DNA of 64,000 nt from Ectobius pallidus. Lineage: Eukaryota > Arthropoda > Insecta > Blattodea > Ectobiidae. This document shows positions 1 to 10,930 of the stretch, one piece after another. The translations under genes and the position numbers were made by a program. Each line of letters opens with the position of its first letter. Positions within the stretch are counted from its first letter, which is position 1. The notes under the pieces were generated by a model. That model did no database searches and had not been told where the DNA came from. It saw only the letters and a list, made by a program, of their open reading frames with translations. The DNA is taken from assembly GCA_964059195.1 (NCBI GenBank), contig CAXKWD010000007.1, positions 148,911,769 to 148,975,768 on the forward strand, written 5' to 3'.

Positions 1-570
1 TAAGGTAATGTTAAACATATTTTATTTGACATGGAATATAGTTTACAGAAAATTCCGGGGAAGTTGCTTAGTTCGGGGTCCTGGCTACAACGTTTATTAT
101 GCAATCGTAATTAAAATATCTTATGTAGGGTCGTTAAATCTGCCTGAAATGTAACGGAATTATAAGTCTGGACAAATGAATATAGAAATCACGGCCTCAG
201 TAGGGTTATTCCATTCTTCACCTATATAAATAAAATCAGGTAAACTGATATAACAAAGTGCCAGTATGCTTTCGCTGAATCCAAGACGTTACCATTCGGT
301 TAACTCAGTCAATCTGACGATGTAGTTTGATAAGCTGTTATTTGTCAAATCTAAATATATTACAACTTGAAATTCTTAAAATACGTCAACATTTCACAAA
401 ATTCAGTGGCATATAACTCCGCTAATTATTTCACAGTAATAGTATCCGATAGTACTTATTTTTAACTACATCAGCCAAGTAAACAAACATCTGACTGCAC
501 TGCAGACAAAGCCCCCAAATGATTAAAAATGCGACATTGTTGTATAGATATGATTTTAAAAAATGTGACC
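1..570. other. AT-rich intergenic DNA, no gene seen
   Basis: I see no open frame of useful length, no tRNA-like promoter boxes and no clear inverted repeat here. It leads directly into the tandem repeat block that follows. Confidence 0.5.
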
Positions 571-1045
571 TTTAATTAGTTGTTACTCTGGTACCGGTCA
601 ACCGATTTGGCCCAAAATAAGTAGGCTTCTTGCCACGTACATTATAAATGTATATACCAATTTTCATGAAAATCCGATAAAGCGTATTTGAGTTATCGCA
701 CCTTTTGCTATATAATACCATAAAAAGGCACCAAATTGGGTATTATTCCGGTACCGGCCAACCGATTTGGTCCAATATCAACAGACATCTTCCCATGGAC
801 ATTATAAATAGGTATTCCAAGTTTCATGAAAATCCGATAAAGCGTATGTGAGTTATGGCGCCTTTAAAATATACACTAAATTGGGTTTAACTCCGGTACC
901 GGTGAACCGATTTGGTTCAATATCAATAGGGTTCTTCCCATTGACATTATAAATGTGTTTTCCAAGTTTCATGAAAATCTGAAAAAGCGTATTTGAGTTA
1001 GAGCGCGTACAGACACACGGACGGACGGACGGACAGACATTTTTC
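571..1045. repeat. Three tandem ~150 bp units with a GTACCGGTC core, ending in a GGAC-rich run
   Basis: Each unit begins with GGTACCGGTC(A)ACCGATTTGG (near 590, 750 and 894), passes through ACATTATAAAT and TTTCATGAAAATC, and ends near GCGTATTTGAGTTA. The last unit runs into ACGGACGGACGGACAGAC. A diverged single unit lies at 30600-30725, directly next to a relative of the 2201-2441 foldback, so the two modules probably belong to one repeat family. No coding capacity is visible. Confidence 0.75.
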
Positions 1046-2200
1046 GTCCCCCACACAATCTCATAAAGTACCATACTGGCACTTAATAAAAACTAATGTA
1101 CTATGTCTGTCTGTCAAATACATTACGCACTTTTTTTTATCGTGAGTTTAATCGATTTCAATTCTCATAATCTTTCGAATACTGCATTTTTCCATCTATT
1201 TTCTAATCGTGAAATTCACTTCAAAGCCGGATTTATAGCTGTTTCATTAATTAGGCCTATCAAATGTTTAGTTTACACCTATGAATGTTTCGCGTGCAAA
1301 GTGTTAATAAATATAATACTTTAATTATTTTGCTCTTAATTGTTAATCTTTCAATTAATTATCTTGGGAGAAGCCGTGGGGATCTGCTATAAGCTATAAT
1401 AAGCTATAGCCTATCTAGCGTTTTCTGAGGGAATAGTTTGTGTGTGATAAGTCGTTCTTCCCCATTTCAAATTCTTTATTCCTATATAAAGACCTTAAAG
1501 ACCTAGAGTTTGAAAATCGAAAGTCCTTCATAAGTTATTTTCGCATTAACAAAATACAAAACCCGAGCGACGCCGGGCCTTTTAAGCTAGTTTTAAATAA
1601 AAATAAGCGTGATATTACTCAGATGACGAATCATTTTTTATTATTATAAAAAAGGGGAAATTTCTTCTCAAATCGGCATATTTTAGAAGCGCATCTCTTT
1701 AAAACGCTACATAGTCCATCTGCCTGGAAGACAGACTTTGCAATTCCCGTACAGTAACCGCCTGAACTATATGCAACCAATAGTTACAAAGTCTAGCTGT
1801 ATCGGAGCTATTATGGTGAAAATTTCTTACAATGAAATTCTAATTGTAATTCCTACTAAGTGTTAGAGATCGCACAAACTACAGTGTGTTCAAATTACTA
1901 GAGCCTTTAGTGCTGGATTATGCATGCACCGTTGCTTCCCCTTAAAAAAAAAGTCTCATAAACCTCTTATGACTTTCTCGGTCAGAATTCTTTATCACCT
2001 TAAATGATTATTACCATTATTTCTTTAAAAATTGCATTTTGAGTATATCTAATTACATAAAAATTTCACGACGGTAACTTACATGAATTCCGAAGCAATT
2101 TCTCATATAATTTGTTAATTATGAAATCGTCTTATCTACTATACCACATCAATTTATTTTTCAAATGTAAACTAGGATTTTTGTAATCGATTTCCGAGTT
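1046..2200. other. No gene seen
   Basis: AT-rich sequence with only short open frames (about 70 codons) lacking recognisable domains. No repeat boundaries could be fixed. Confidence 0.4.
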
Positions 2201-2441
2201 GATGAGCTCCATAAAGATTCATTAAGCAGAGTTTACGGATAAACAAAGGTCTAAAGTTTGATAAGCATACGTGAAGGAATATGTGGGTAGTGTTATTTGT
2301 CAAAGCAACTTCCAAAGCCGTATATGAACACTGAAAAACAATATGTCATGAGAACTGAATAGCATATTCCTTCCCATATGCTTATCAAACTTTACATCTT
2401 TGTTTTTCCGTAAGCCCTGCTTAATGAATCGATCTGGAGCT
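2201..2441. repeat. Foldback repeat
   Basis: The left part (GAGCTCC, CATTAAGCAG, AGTTTGATAAGCATACG) is repeated in inverted orientation on the right (ATGCTTATCAAACTTTA, CTGCTTAATG, GGAGC). Between the arms is GTGGGTAGTGTTATTTGTCAAAG, which recurs at 30474-30497 in a related copy. This is a non-coding foldback or MITE-like repeat; no target-site duplication was found. Confidence 0.6.
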
Positions 2442-3324
2442 TAAATCGGATTTCGATTAGAAAAACAACATCTTTTCTGCATATCATAATTGCAACTGTC
2501 ACTGATTAAATAAAAGCATGACAAAAAAAGTAAATAATACAAGACTCCATCTAGGAGTTTATTAGCCTATTAACTCCATCTGACACTTGGTTATATCATT
2601 TTACATGATTTTATTTATAGGCAGTTTATATTGCTAATTAGGTCTGCAACCATCGCCGGGTGTGTCGGCCAACTGTTTCTGCCACACTCAACTTATCAGG
2701 CAATACGTTAATTCGTTTCTTATAGTTCCAGTCACTAACACTTAGCAACACTAATATTCAACACACCACTAAAGATGACTCTATAACATTATTCTGTTTC
2801 ATAGGAGACGAGGGATAAATCGGTTTTCTTTTATGTATTCCCGTAGTTATCTGAGATTGGGTATTTTTTTAGTTTCTTTAAATGGTCTTTCATACTGACA
2901 AGCTATTGTTCTCACCTTTCTTCAGTGTGATCATTTAGTTTGACTCCATGTAAAGATTTACGTTAAAGAGAACTTGCTAATGTGTATTTCATTTATGGAA
3001 GAGCAGTCGGAATTGAAAGAAAGCAAATAAACTATTGTTCACGTTGCCAACCACGTTCAACATCATGTTTACAATGCAAAGCATCCGGAACATCTGCTGT
3101 AGAAGAAATCATTAAACAGATTGAAAGGGGTGTAACTCCGGAGATTTTAAAAGCTTATCAAATGCCATTTTTGTCCCAAGCAAATACTTTGCTTTTTTAA
3201 AACACTGGCAGTAGTAAGTAAAACATTAATATCAATGCTAAATAATGAACTTTAGTACAGTGGGCCTATTTGCAAAAAAAAAAGACATAGTGTTTTGTCG
3301 AAAACATTTTAAAGTGTATACTTT
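2442..3324. other. No confident gene; one short Cys-containing open frame
   Basis: A 72-codon frame at 2982-3200 (+) contains CSRCQPRSTSCLQC, a possible CxxC pair. I do not recognise it, and it has no clear splice sites or neighbours. It may be a transposon-derived scrap. The rest is AT-rich. Confidence 0.25.
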
Positions 3325-3332
3325 AAAATAAA

Positions 3333-3627
3333 AGTAAAGTAAAGTGATCCCTATACAGGCCATGGAGGCCCAGAGGGTTCCAGGAGGTTGAGGCTCCCAG
3401 ATTTTGGACATTCGACACGTGAAGGTGGTATGGTTGTCAGCCTTACGCAGCGGTCGCCTTTACCCCCAGGATTGCTCCTGGTACCCATAGAGGCTGAGTC
3501 GACCCCAGGACCATAGTGCCACCAGAAGGATTAGGCCAATTGAAAAACTCCAATGACCTCATCGGGAATCGAACCCGCAACCTTCCGGTTTGTAGCGCAG
3601 CGCCTCAACCAGGCTACGGCGTACCCC
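3333..3627 (-). mobile_element. tRNA-derived SINE, copy A
   Basis: On the minus strand it starts GGGGTACGCCGTAGC, has a tRNA-like head with a B-box-like GGTTCGATTCC, then a body with GCCTAATCCTTCTGG and GGTCGACTCAGCCTC, and ends CCATGGCCTGTATAGGG plus a TTTACTTT tail. Three other copies lie in this window (4039-8590, 10931-11223, 38278-38530). It is flanked by AAAATAAA at 3325-3332 and 3628-3635, a plausible but AT-rich TSD. Confidence 0.85.
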
Positions 3628-3635
3628 AAAATAAA

Positions 3636-4038
3636 TACTTAGAAATATTAAAATCTGTATTACCTATTAACATGGTAAAATAATCCGTAGAAGAGTTTGT
3701 AGTCAATGTTTAAAGATAATATTACTTGTATTTAAGTTCAACTTGGATACTTGTTTCGTAAAATGAGACTTCTCAGTAAAGAAATCATTACTTGTGATTC
3801 TGGCAGGCAAGGAAAACAAGCAAGCCAGTGAAATGTAGAATCAGTGGCCTTGGCGTGTAGGTGAAGGGATTTTCTAGAAAACACAAGGGGGGAAGCCATC
3901 TTTACTAACAGCGCAGAGGGAATAGGATTTTCTTGCTACCTTTCAAATTCAAGACCAAGCTAGATTCCAATAACATTGGCCTGCGAAAGAAATGTAAAAG
4001 CATTAGCCTATAAAATGTACCTGAAATATATTACACAA
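3636..4038. other. No gene seen
   Basis: Spacer between two SINE copies; only short frames, nothing recognisable. Confidence 0.4.
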
Positions 4039-4122
4039 CTGTGGTACTGGGAATACCTGGTTGAAGCACTGCGCTACAAACTGGTTCAATACCCGACAAG
4101 GTATAGGGATGATTCTATCGAT

Positions 4123-4653
4123 GGGTCATTCCATGTCAAGTGAACCAATGGAAAAACGTGACCACCTCCGATTTTAGTCATACTTGGTTGTCATGAAGTA
4201 CCACCTGAGATATGTTGAAGTACAAAATATCAGATTTTTATGTGTTGTAGTTTTCCAGTTATACCCTTCTGAAATATGGAAAAAAACCAAATTTTCTGCA
4301 TAAGTGCAATCACAAAATGACGCATAAATCAAGCTGGAATTGACATAGATGAGTGGGAAAAGTATCAAAATGTAGCTTATATTATGAGCTTTAATTTGAT
4401 ACGTCACACGACTACTTTCGAAAAAAAATATTTTCAAGGTTACCCAAAAAAAATTTGAAAACTGAATTTTTCAAAAACCTATATTTTGAAAATTTTGAAA
4501 CAATTCTCATAGAAACATACATATTTCAGCATCATGTCCTACAAGTTTTGATAAGGGATCGCAATGGGATCATATTTTTTTACATTTATAACAAATACTA
4601 TGCACGCTGGGTAAGAATATATGACACAGGAATATTGCACTTAATTCTAAAAT
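4123..4653 (+). repeat. Left terminal inverted repeat
   Basis: Pairs with 7350-7890. Short open frames in the two arms translate to nearly identical peptides starting MKIFFFES and MKTEFFKN; these are mirror images caused by the inverted repeat, not genes. The similarity stops near ATTCTAAAAT. Confidence 0.9.
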
Positions 4654-4811
4654 CCATTCCTTTGTCCAGGGAGTTGTTTACCAACATGCATATACCAACT
4701 TGTGCAAGTGGTCAAATGGGTATGAGTAAACACAGTCTGCAAGCATGTGAGTCAGCCAGGGAATGCAAGTTGTAACCTGTTGGACCTGGCTTCAGTTGTG
4801 CCTTGACTCTC

Positions 4812-7277
4812 ATGCAGTGTGCTTCCTTTCTTCAAAGGCTGTACAAAGACTGTATTGCTGCATGTAAAGTAGTGGGTTCAGTGATTAAAATAGGCATTGT
4901 GTATTTCCCCAGTATGGCTGAAAAAGTAAGTGAAACAGCAAAGATTTTCTGCTGCAACCCTTTCAAGAAAGACAGACATCAGGGTGTGAAAAGAAGTGTG
5001 AGGCCTGTTACTGACTGGATGTGTGACATGTTTGACACCATTGTGGTAGGTATGAAAATTTGTGACAGTTGTAGGAAAGAACTATCAAAGCAGAAACAGG
5101 TTACAGATACAACAGATGACTGTTTAGTACCAGTAGCCAATACCACTAGGCCTACTAATGTTGATGAATCATTTGTAGCTTTAGATGTTACCTTAGAGTA
5201 CCTTAATAAGTCTCTAAGCTCTCTAGAGGAGTCACCTGTTGCTAAGAGGAAGTTGCAAATGAAATCATACTGTGATAAAAAATACAGTAAAATAAAAAAA
5301 TGTTTGACAGAAAAGGTACTAACAGCAGCAAGTACAAATACAGAGAAAACTGTTGACCATAAATCAGAATCATGTGAAGTCATTTGTCAGCTAAAAGAAA
5401 AGTTTCAAGAAGAAAATATAAGTGTTAGTGAAAAATTGCAAATTTTAACAGTACTACCTAAAAGCTGGTCATGCAGTGAAATACAAAATGAATTTCAGGT
5501 TAGCAACAGAATGGCAAGAAAAGCTAAAGCATTGGTGAAAGCGAAGGGTATTCTGGCAACACCAAATCCTAAACCAGGAAAGGTTTTAAATGAATCTGTG
5601 ATTGAGAAGGTAATAGGGTTCTACAACAGTGATGATGTCAGCCGTCTTATGCCTGGAAAAAAAGATTTTGTTTCTGTGAAAACGGGTGACAGTAGTAGAA
5701 TTCATGTACAGAAGAGGCTAGTGATGGGCAACTTGAAGGAAGTGTACGAGCTGTTCAAAAACAAAAATCCTACTGATAAGATTGGATTTTCGAAATTTGC
5801 TGATTTACGACCTAAACATTGCGTCTTGGCTGGAGGAAGTGGTACCCACACAGTATGCGTTTGTACAGTGCATCAGAATGTTAAATTAATGCTACAAGTG
5901 TTGAAATCCAAACAAATTACACTGAATGATGGCACAGATATAAGTAATTATAATTCCTGTTTAGCGAAGTTAATGTGTGAAGAGCCAGGCACAGCATGCC
6001 ACCTTAATGAATGTCCTTCATGTCCAGGTGTAGATAATTTGAAAGATGAGTTACAGTTGCTGCTAGATAATGAACTGGTGGACAACATTACATACAAGCA
6101 GTGGGTTTCTGTTGACAGATGTAATTTAGTAACCTTCATCAAAACTGCAGATGAGTTTATAGAAACTTTGTGTGAACAGTTGTTGATTTTGAAGAGACAT
6201 TCTTTTATTGCAAGAAGACAGGCAGAATATTATAATCACTTGAAGCAGAATATTGGAGTAAATGAAGCTGTGGTATGTATGGACTTTGCAGAAAATTATT
6301 CGTTTGTACTACAGGATGAAGCCCAGTCTTTTCATTGGAACAATGATCAAGCAACTATTTTTCCTATAGCAGTCTACTACAATGATCATAATATACACTA
6401 CAAAAGTATTGTATGTATCTCTGAATGTCTACAGCATGACACCACTGCTGTTCATTTATTCCAGAAAAGGCTTATCTCTCATTTGAAGTTGGAAGTAATT
6501 AGAGATTTGAAAAAAATTTACTACTTCTCAGATGGTGCAGCTGCGCAATTTAAAAACAGAAAAAACTTTTCAAACTTATGCCACCATGTTCATGATTTTG
6601 GAATTGAGGCAGAGTGGCATTTCTATGCAACAGCCCATGGGAAAGGAGTATGTGACGGTCTGGGTGGTACTGTGAAAAGACTTGCAGGAAAGGCAAGCCT
6701 ACAGCGGCCATACGAGCATCAAATCATGACACCAGCACAGCTGTTTACATGGAGTGAGGAAAACATCGACTCCATGCAGTTCTTCTTCTTCAATGAAGCA
6801 CAATACAACAAAGAGGAAAAAATACTTGCAGACAGATTTCTGTCTACAAAAGCAATACCAGGCACACAGAAGTTCCACAGTTTCATCCCATTGTCAGATA
6901 AAGTGTTGTTGACAAAGGTATTTTCAAGAAGTGAACAGTCATCCACTTTTTCAGTGTTAGGACCACGTGTGCAACAGAGGCTGAAGCTAGCAGAAGTAAA
7001 AGGATATGTTACATGTGAGAACAACAATCATTGGTGGCTTGGTGTAGTTGTGGACAAAAATGAGACAGCACAGATAGTGGAACTGATGTTTCTGCACCCT
7101 GCAGGTCCTTCTCCATCATTTACTTTCAAAAGTGACTGTCCAAATAAACTGACTGTGCCTCTCTCTCAGATCCTCACCCTTGTGCAACCTACATGTCCCA
7201 CTGGCCGTAGTTATTACCTCTCGAAGGAAGAGATGGATGCGGCAACCATGGCTCTAGAAAATTACTGTAGACAATAA
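4812..7277 (+). CDS. Putative transposase of the 3.77 kb element
   Basis: An uninterrupted frame of 821 residues from the first ATG at 4812; a better-context ATG at 4914 (MAEKVSETAK) would give 787 residues. Numbering below is from 4812. The N-terminus has Cys pairs (FCCNPF, ICDSCRKEL) that could bind zinc. Around residues 215-245 SWSCSEIQNEFQVSNRMARK looks helix-turn-helix-like. A DDE-type catalytic core is suggested by MDFAENY (Asp 491), YFSDGAAAQFKN (Asp 574) and HGKGVCDGLGG (His 609, Asp 615); which acidic residue completes the triad is unclear. The C-terminus has NHWWLGVVV followed by MFLHPAGPSPSF, resembling a small beta-barrel segment common to a widespread family of uncharacterised animal proteins with the same MDFAENY / SDG..QFKN / HGKG.CDG signature. 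Family recognition is from memory; the role as transposase is inferred from the flanking inverted repeats. Confidence 0.75.
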   Translation: MQCASFLQRLYKDCIAACKVVGSVIKIGIVYFPSMAEKVSETAKIFCCNPFKKDRHQGVKRSVRPVTDWMCDMFDTIVVGMKICDSCRKELSKQKQVTDTTDDCLVPVANTTRPTNVDESFVALDVTLEYLNKSLSSLEESPVAKRKLQMKSYCDKKYSKIKKCLTEKVLTAASTNTEKTVDHKSESCEVICQLKEKFQEENISVSEKLQILTVLPKSWSCSEIQNEFQVSNRMARKAKALVKAKGILATPNPKPGKVLNESVIEKVIGFYNSDDVSRLMPGKKDFVSVKTGDSSRIHVQKRLVMGNLKEVYELFKNKNPTDKIGFSKFADLRPKHCVLAGGSGTHTVCVCTVHQNVKLMLQVLKSKQITLNDGTDISNYNSCLAKLMCEEPGTACHLNECPSCPGVDNLKDELQLLLDNELVDNITYKQWVSVDRCNLVTFIKTADEFIETLCEQLLILKRHSFIARRQAEYYNHLKQNIGVNEAVVCMDFAENYSFVLQDEAQSFHWNNDQATIFPIAVYYNDHNIHYKSIVCISECLQHDTTAVHLFQKRLISHLKLEVIRDLKKIYYFSDGAAAQFKNRKNFSNLCHHVHDFGIEAEWHFYATAHGKGVCDGLGGTVKRLAGKASLQRPYEHQIMTPAQLFTWSEENIDSMQFFFFNEAQYNKEEKILADRFLSTKAIPGTQKFHSFIPLSDKVLLTKVFSRSEQSSTFSVLGPRVQQRLKLAEVKGYVTCENNNHWWLGVVVDKNETAQIVELMFLHPAGPSPSFTFKSDCPNKLTVPLSQILTLVQPTCPTGRSYYLSKEEMDAATMALENYCRQ

Positions 7278-7349
7278 ATTCATGTTTTTGTCATTGAAGA
7301 AGGGAAGGTAACATGTTTTCTGTAAGTTTTTCTTTTTGATTGTAATGAA

Positions 7350-7890
7350 ATTTTAGAATTAAGTGCAAGATTACGGTGCCATATATTCTTACCCAGCGTG
7401 CATAGTATTTGTTATAAATGTAAAAAAATATGATCCCATTGCGATCCCTTATCAAAACTTGTAGGACATGATGCTGAAATATGTATGTTTCTATGAGAAT
7501 TGTTTCAAAATTTTCAAAATATAGGTTTTTGAAAAATTCAGTTTTCAAATTTTTTTTGGGTAACCTTGAAAATATTTTTTTTCGAAAGTACTCGTGTGAC
7601 GTATCAAATTAAAGCTCATAATATAAGCTACATTTTGATACTTTTCCCACTCATCTATGTCAATTCCAGCTTGATTTATGCGTCATTTTGTGATTGCACT
7701 TATGCAGAAAATTTGGGTTTTTTCCATATTTCAGAAGGGTATAACTGGAAAACTACAACACATAAAAATCTGATATTTTCCACTTTAACATATCTCAGGT
7801 GGTACTTCATGACAACCAAGTATGACTAAAATCGGAGATGGTCATGTTCAAAATTGACAAAAAATTGGTTCACTTGACATGGAATGACCC
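7350..7890 (-). repeat. Right terminal inverted repeat
   Basis: Inverted copy of 4123-4653, with about 530 bp of near identity and a few substitutions and small indels near the outer end. It begins about 70 bp after the transposase stop codon. Confidence 0.9.
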
Positions 7891-8015
7891 CGATCTAATC
7901 CTTCTGGGAGCATTGCGAACCCTGGGGTCGACTCAGCCTCCATAATAAATTAGTACTAGGAGAAATTCTGGGGTAGGTCTAAATGCGAACGGTGCGTAAA
8001 GCTGACATCCTTCAT

Positions 8016-8491
8016 CAGGGCCGTCGCGTGGGTGGGGCGGTCGGGGCGATCGCCCCGGGCGCCGCGACCAGGGGAGCGCCGTGGCAACGGCAAAAATAAA
8101 ACAACAAAATTTGAAAAAAATAAGTTAGATGTACATAACTTATTTTTTCAAGTTAGGTATAACTGAATTTTAAATATTACGTTGTACTTGTGTATTTGTA
8201 TGTATGTACCTATGTATTTATTGAACAAATAGGCTAAATATTTGACACCAATAACTTTATATTTGCTAAGTTATCCCAAAATAAATATTTGCTCAAAATT
8301 GAGCAGCTGGATTTACTTGTATACTGTTAATAATAGCCTAATAATGAACTCTACTGTAGGCCTTAAATCCTTGAATCCTTACAAATAGGTGGAATGTGGG
8401 GTGGGTGCACGTGGGATTGAGTTTGGGGGGGGGGGAGGGTGCGCCTGACGAAATCTTGCCCCGGGCGCCAACAAACCACGCGACGGCCCTG
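8016..8491. mobile_element. hAT-type MITE with 8 bp TSD
   Basis: The ends are CAGGGCCGTCGCGTGG and its inverted partner CCACGCGACGGCCCTG, and the bases outside are TCCTTCAT on both sides (8008-8015, 8492-8499). The CA.GG start and 8 bp TSD are hAT features. There is no coding capacity. A GC-rich subterminal segment (GCCCCGGGCGCC) is also repeated inverted at both ends, and the middle holds a small hairpin (AATAAGTTA...TAACTTATT). Confidence 0.9.
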
Positions 8492-8590
8492 TCCTTCATA
8501 TACCGAATATCTAAAAACCTGGGAGTCCCAATCCTCCTGGAATCTTAAGGGCCTTAACGGCCTGTAAAGCGATCAGTTTATTTTACTTTT

Positions 8591-9530
8591 ACTATAGTAC
8601 TATACTAGCGTTCATTGCAAAAGATGATGAACTGTTGAACCGAACTAGCTTGCAGAAAATATATCAAGTTCGGAATAATAAACGTGCCCAAAACCAAACT
8701 CCATATGAAAACCTTTACGACAGCAAAACAAAAACATGTTTACTGTGTTTTACACAGCTCATGGCCGGAATTCACCTTCAATGCAGAAATGATATTTTCC
8801 AATTAATTTTGTAGGATATATGTATGCGTGTTTGTGGTATGACAGATTATTAAAATTTTAAGTGTATTTTTTTTTAATATCGTGTAAAGACGTAGGGTGT
8901 GAAGAAGTAACACGCTTATGAAAACTTTACGTAACTGTTAAAGCATATCAAGTGATAATGTGGTGTGGCGCAGATACTATTTGGTCAAAGGCCAGAATGA
9001 AATAAAATTCTCTAATCAAATAACGTTTAACATAAGCAATGCAAAGATAATGGCCAAGTTAATTCAATTATAACTTATAACACTGAATTTTATGCTAGTT
9101 TACATATTTATATATTTGTTTATTTTAATGGAGTTAAGGCTGTAAGATAGGTTGTTTATATAATATTTATATAAAACGGGGCAATTAAAAAATTGGGAAA
9201 ACTTGAGACAGAGAAAAGGGGGACAAACATTTTACCCACAAAATGTAGTGCACATTTAAAATTTATCTTTTTCTCGTGCACATAAATTATCCCAAATAAC
9301 TTAAATGACTTCTTAAATTTCTTTCGCAGACTGGCTTAGACAATTTATTCCGCCGAAATAGATACCTCATTTTCACTACAGGCTTCTTTTAACTTTTATG
9401 TATTGTATCAAGAAGTGCAATTTCTTCCGATACTTTTGTTACATAAAAGTTAGCACATGTTACCCCACTAAAGTGTGTTTTGACAATTAGGAAGGCCTTC
9501 ACTGTTGAAACTTTCATGAGTTAAGAGTAA
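8591..9530. other. No gene seen
   Basis: AT-rich spacer after the SINE. No long frame, no promoter boxes and no inverted repeats that I could delimit. Confidence 0.4.
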
Positions 9531-9828
9531 AATATATGGCCTATTTTTTCTGTTTGTTTGTCTGGTCTCAGTTTGTATATGTTATTCTCCCAAGTTGGTC
9601 CCATAATTTTCCTTAAGATTCTCTTCTCTGTTTTGCTTATTCTTCTATCTGAGAAAGTGTTTATACACTCTGTTTCGTACAGAGCTTCTGGTAAGATTAC
9701 AGTTTTATAATGCCTCAATTTATCATTTTTGGATAATGATTTTTTGTTATATATATTCATTGTTGCATGGTATGCTTTTTCCATTTCGTAAACTCGTGCT
9801 TTCATGCCCTCTTTTCTATCGTTGCCGT
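9531..9828 (-). pseudogene. C-terminal fragment of a non-LTR retrotransposon ORF2
   Basis: The minus-strand frame contains AYHATMNIYNKKSLSK, KLRHYKTVILPEALYE and KRILRKIMGP, which match the region after the reverse-transcriptase domain in RTE-like LINE proteins (KLRHYKTVI.PEALY.SEC, ERKILRKI.GP). Only about 100 residues remain. The frame is cut upstream by a MITE at 9840 and an ATT run, and has no promoter of its own. The fragment at 57384-57710 encodes the next segment of the same kind of protein. Confidence 0.7.
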
Positions 9829-9839
9829 TATTATTATTA

Positions 9840-10300
9840 CAGGGTGTCCGCCAAGTAATGCTGAAGAAATTCCCGACCAAAATATGATTATGAAGCACTT
9901 TCTAATAACTGTATAAGAAAAATTATATGATTATACATACTTTAAACAAGAAAAACTTTAAGTAATAAAAGTAATTGCAAACAATAATTACTTAGGGTAT
10001 AACACATACAAAAGTAAGGAACAGTAAAATAAATTAAATATACCTTCATATAGGCCTATTATTGTCTGGAAGTCTTTTTGATCCCATTTATTTCTTCTTG
10101 AGCAACTTAATTTGTTGATCTAGAGCAGCTTCAGCTTTTTCGGACTCTTAAGAGTAGTTTTCTTTTCTTCTCTTCTAGTTCTTATCTTAAGATTTGCAAT
10201 TTTTCGAATTTTCCCGGATATCTTAACAAATTCATTGACTTTTCCCTGTTTTTCCCGACCATACGAAATTCCCGGATTTTCCCGACCAGTGGACACCCTG
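9840..10300. mobile_element. MITE with CAGGGTGTCC ends, copy 1
   Basis: The ends are CAGGGTGTCCGCCA and, inverted, GTGGACACCCTG. TATTATTA flanks both sides, but the insertion is into an ATT run, so the TSD length is ambiguous. The interior has repeated ATTCCCGACC / TTTTCCCGACC boxes near both ends. A second copy lies at 25990-26346 with the same internal order (ATAACTGTGTAAGAAAAATTATA, AATAATTACTTAGG). Confidence 0.85.
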
Positions 10301-10918
10301 TATTATTATTATTATTATTAAATCATGGTAAGTATTGCAATATTCGAGAAAGTCTATGATCACAGAATCTAGCAAGTTTTCAGAATAGCATACGTGACAT
10401 GGCTCGTGCACAAAATGGCAGCGTCATCAAGTCGGTGCGATGAATGGGAGCAATTCCCGTGCGTTCAGATCGCGAGAGTTTAGAGAGGGGAAAGGCTTAA
10501 GGGTAACTGTACTGTATTTGTAAAGCTCATCACACGTACTATCGTCCCTCGATCCATATTTACGGCTCAATCTATGAGGGAGAAGGTATGAAAACATCAC
10601 ACAGCTCGAAACCTGCGAAATACCTTCAATATCAACAACGATAACTCTATTTCTAACCACAACTGCATATTATAAAAAAATTAATACCTGGAGGATGAAA
10701 ATTCTACATGGGCTAAGATTCTCTTAAAAAACTGAGACAATTCTGAACTTCTCGATGCTTTGTTACCGCATTTTTATTTTAGCCAAATTAGCAAAAATAA
10801 ATAGGCTAACCGTTAAGAACTAGTTCTAGAGAATAGTTAGGCGGAGGTAAACGACTGACGGAGTAGAGAGTCTACAGCCACAAAACCTCTAACTATTTTG
10901 TGTATTTGTTCGTAATAT
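10301..10918. other. No gene seen; short ATT microsatellite at the left edge
   Basis: The ATT run at 10301-10320 is split by the neighbouring MITE. The remainder has only short frames without recognisable content. Confidence 0.4.
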
Positions 10919-10930
10919 AGAAAGAATGTA

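Larger units (their letters stand above)
4123..7890 (+). mobile_element. Complete 3.77 kb DNA transposon with ~530 bp inverted repeats and 4 bp TSD
   Basis: Both ends read GGGTCATTCCATGTCAAGTG inward, and the two arms stay nearly identical for about 530 bp (4123-4653 and 7350-7890). The bases just outside are CGAT at 4119-4122 and CGAT at 7891-7894, a perfect 4 bp TSD. It sits inside a SINE copy that reads across it. One long frame fills the interior. Cut-and-paste elements with 4 bp TSDs include Sola; I cannot assign the superfamily with certainty. Near-identical arms and an unbroken frame suggest recent insertion. Confidence 0.9.
4039..8590 (+). mobile_element. tRNA-derived SINE, copy B, split by two later insertions
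   Basis: The SINE head (TGGTTGAAGCACTGCGCTACAAA) lies at 4059-4081, its middle (CTAATCCTTCTGG, GGGTCGACTCAGCCTCC) resumes at 7895, and its 3' part (GGGAGTCCCAATCCTCCTGG, CGGCCTGTAAAGCGATCAG) resumes at 8492. The gaps are exactly filled by the 4123-7890 transposon and the 8016-8491 hAT MITE, each with its own TSD. The SINE is therefore the oldest of the three insertions. Confidence 0.85.

Noticed and set aside
4174..4437. Open frame starting MKIFFFES, repeated at 7566-7829
   Set aside because: Mirror images created by the transposon inverted repeats; no coding evidence.
4979..5383. 134-codon minus-strand frame inside the transposase
   Set aside because: Opposite-strand shadow of the long plus-strand ORF.
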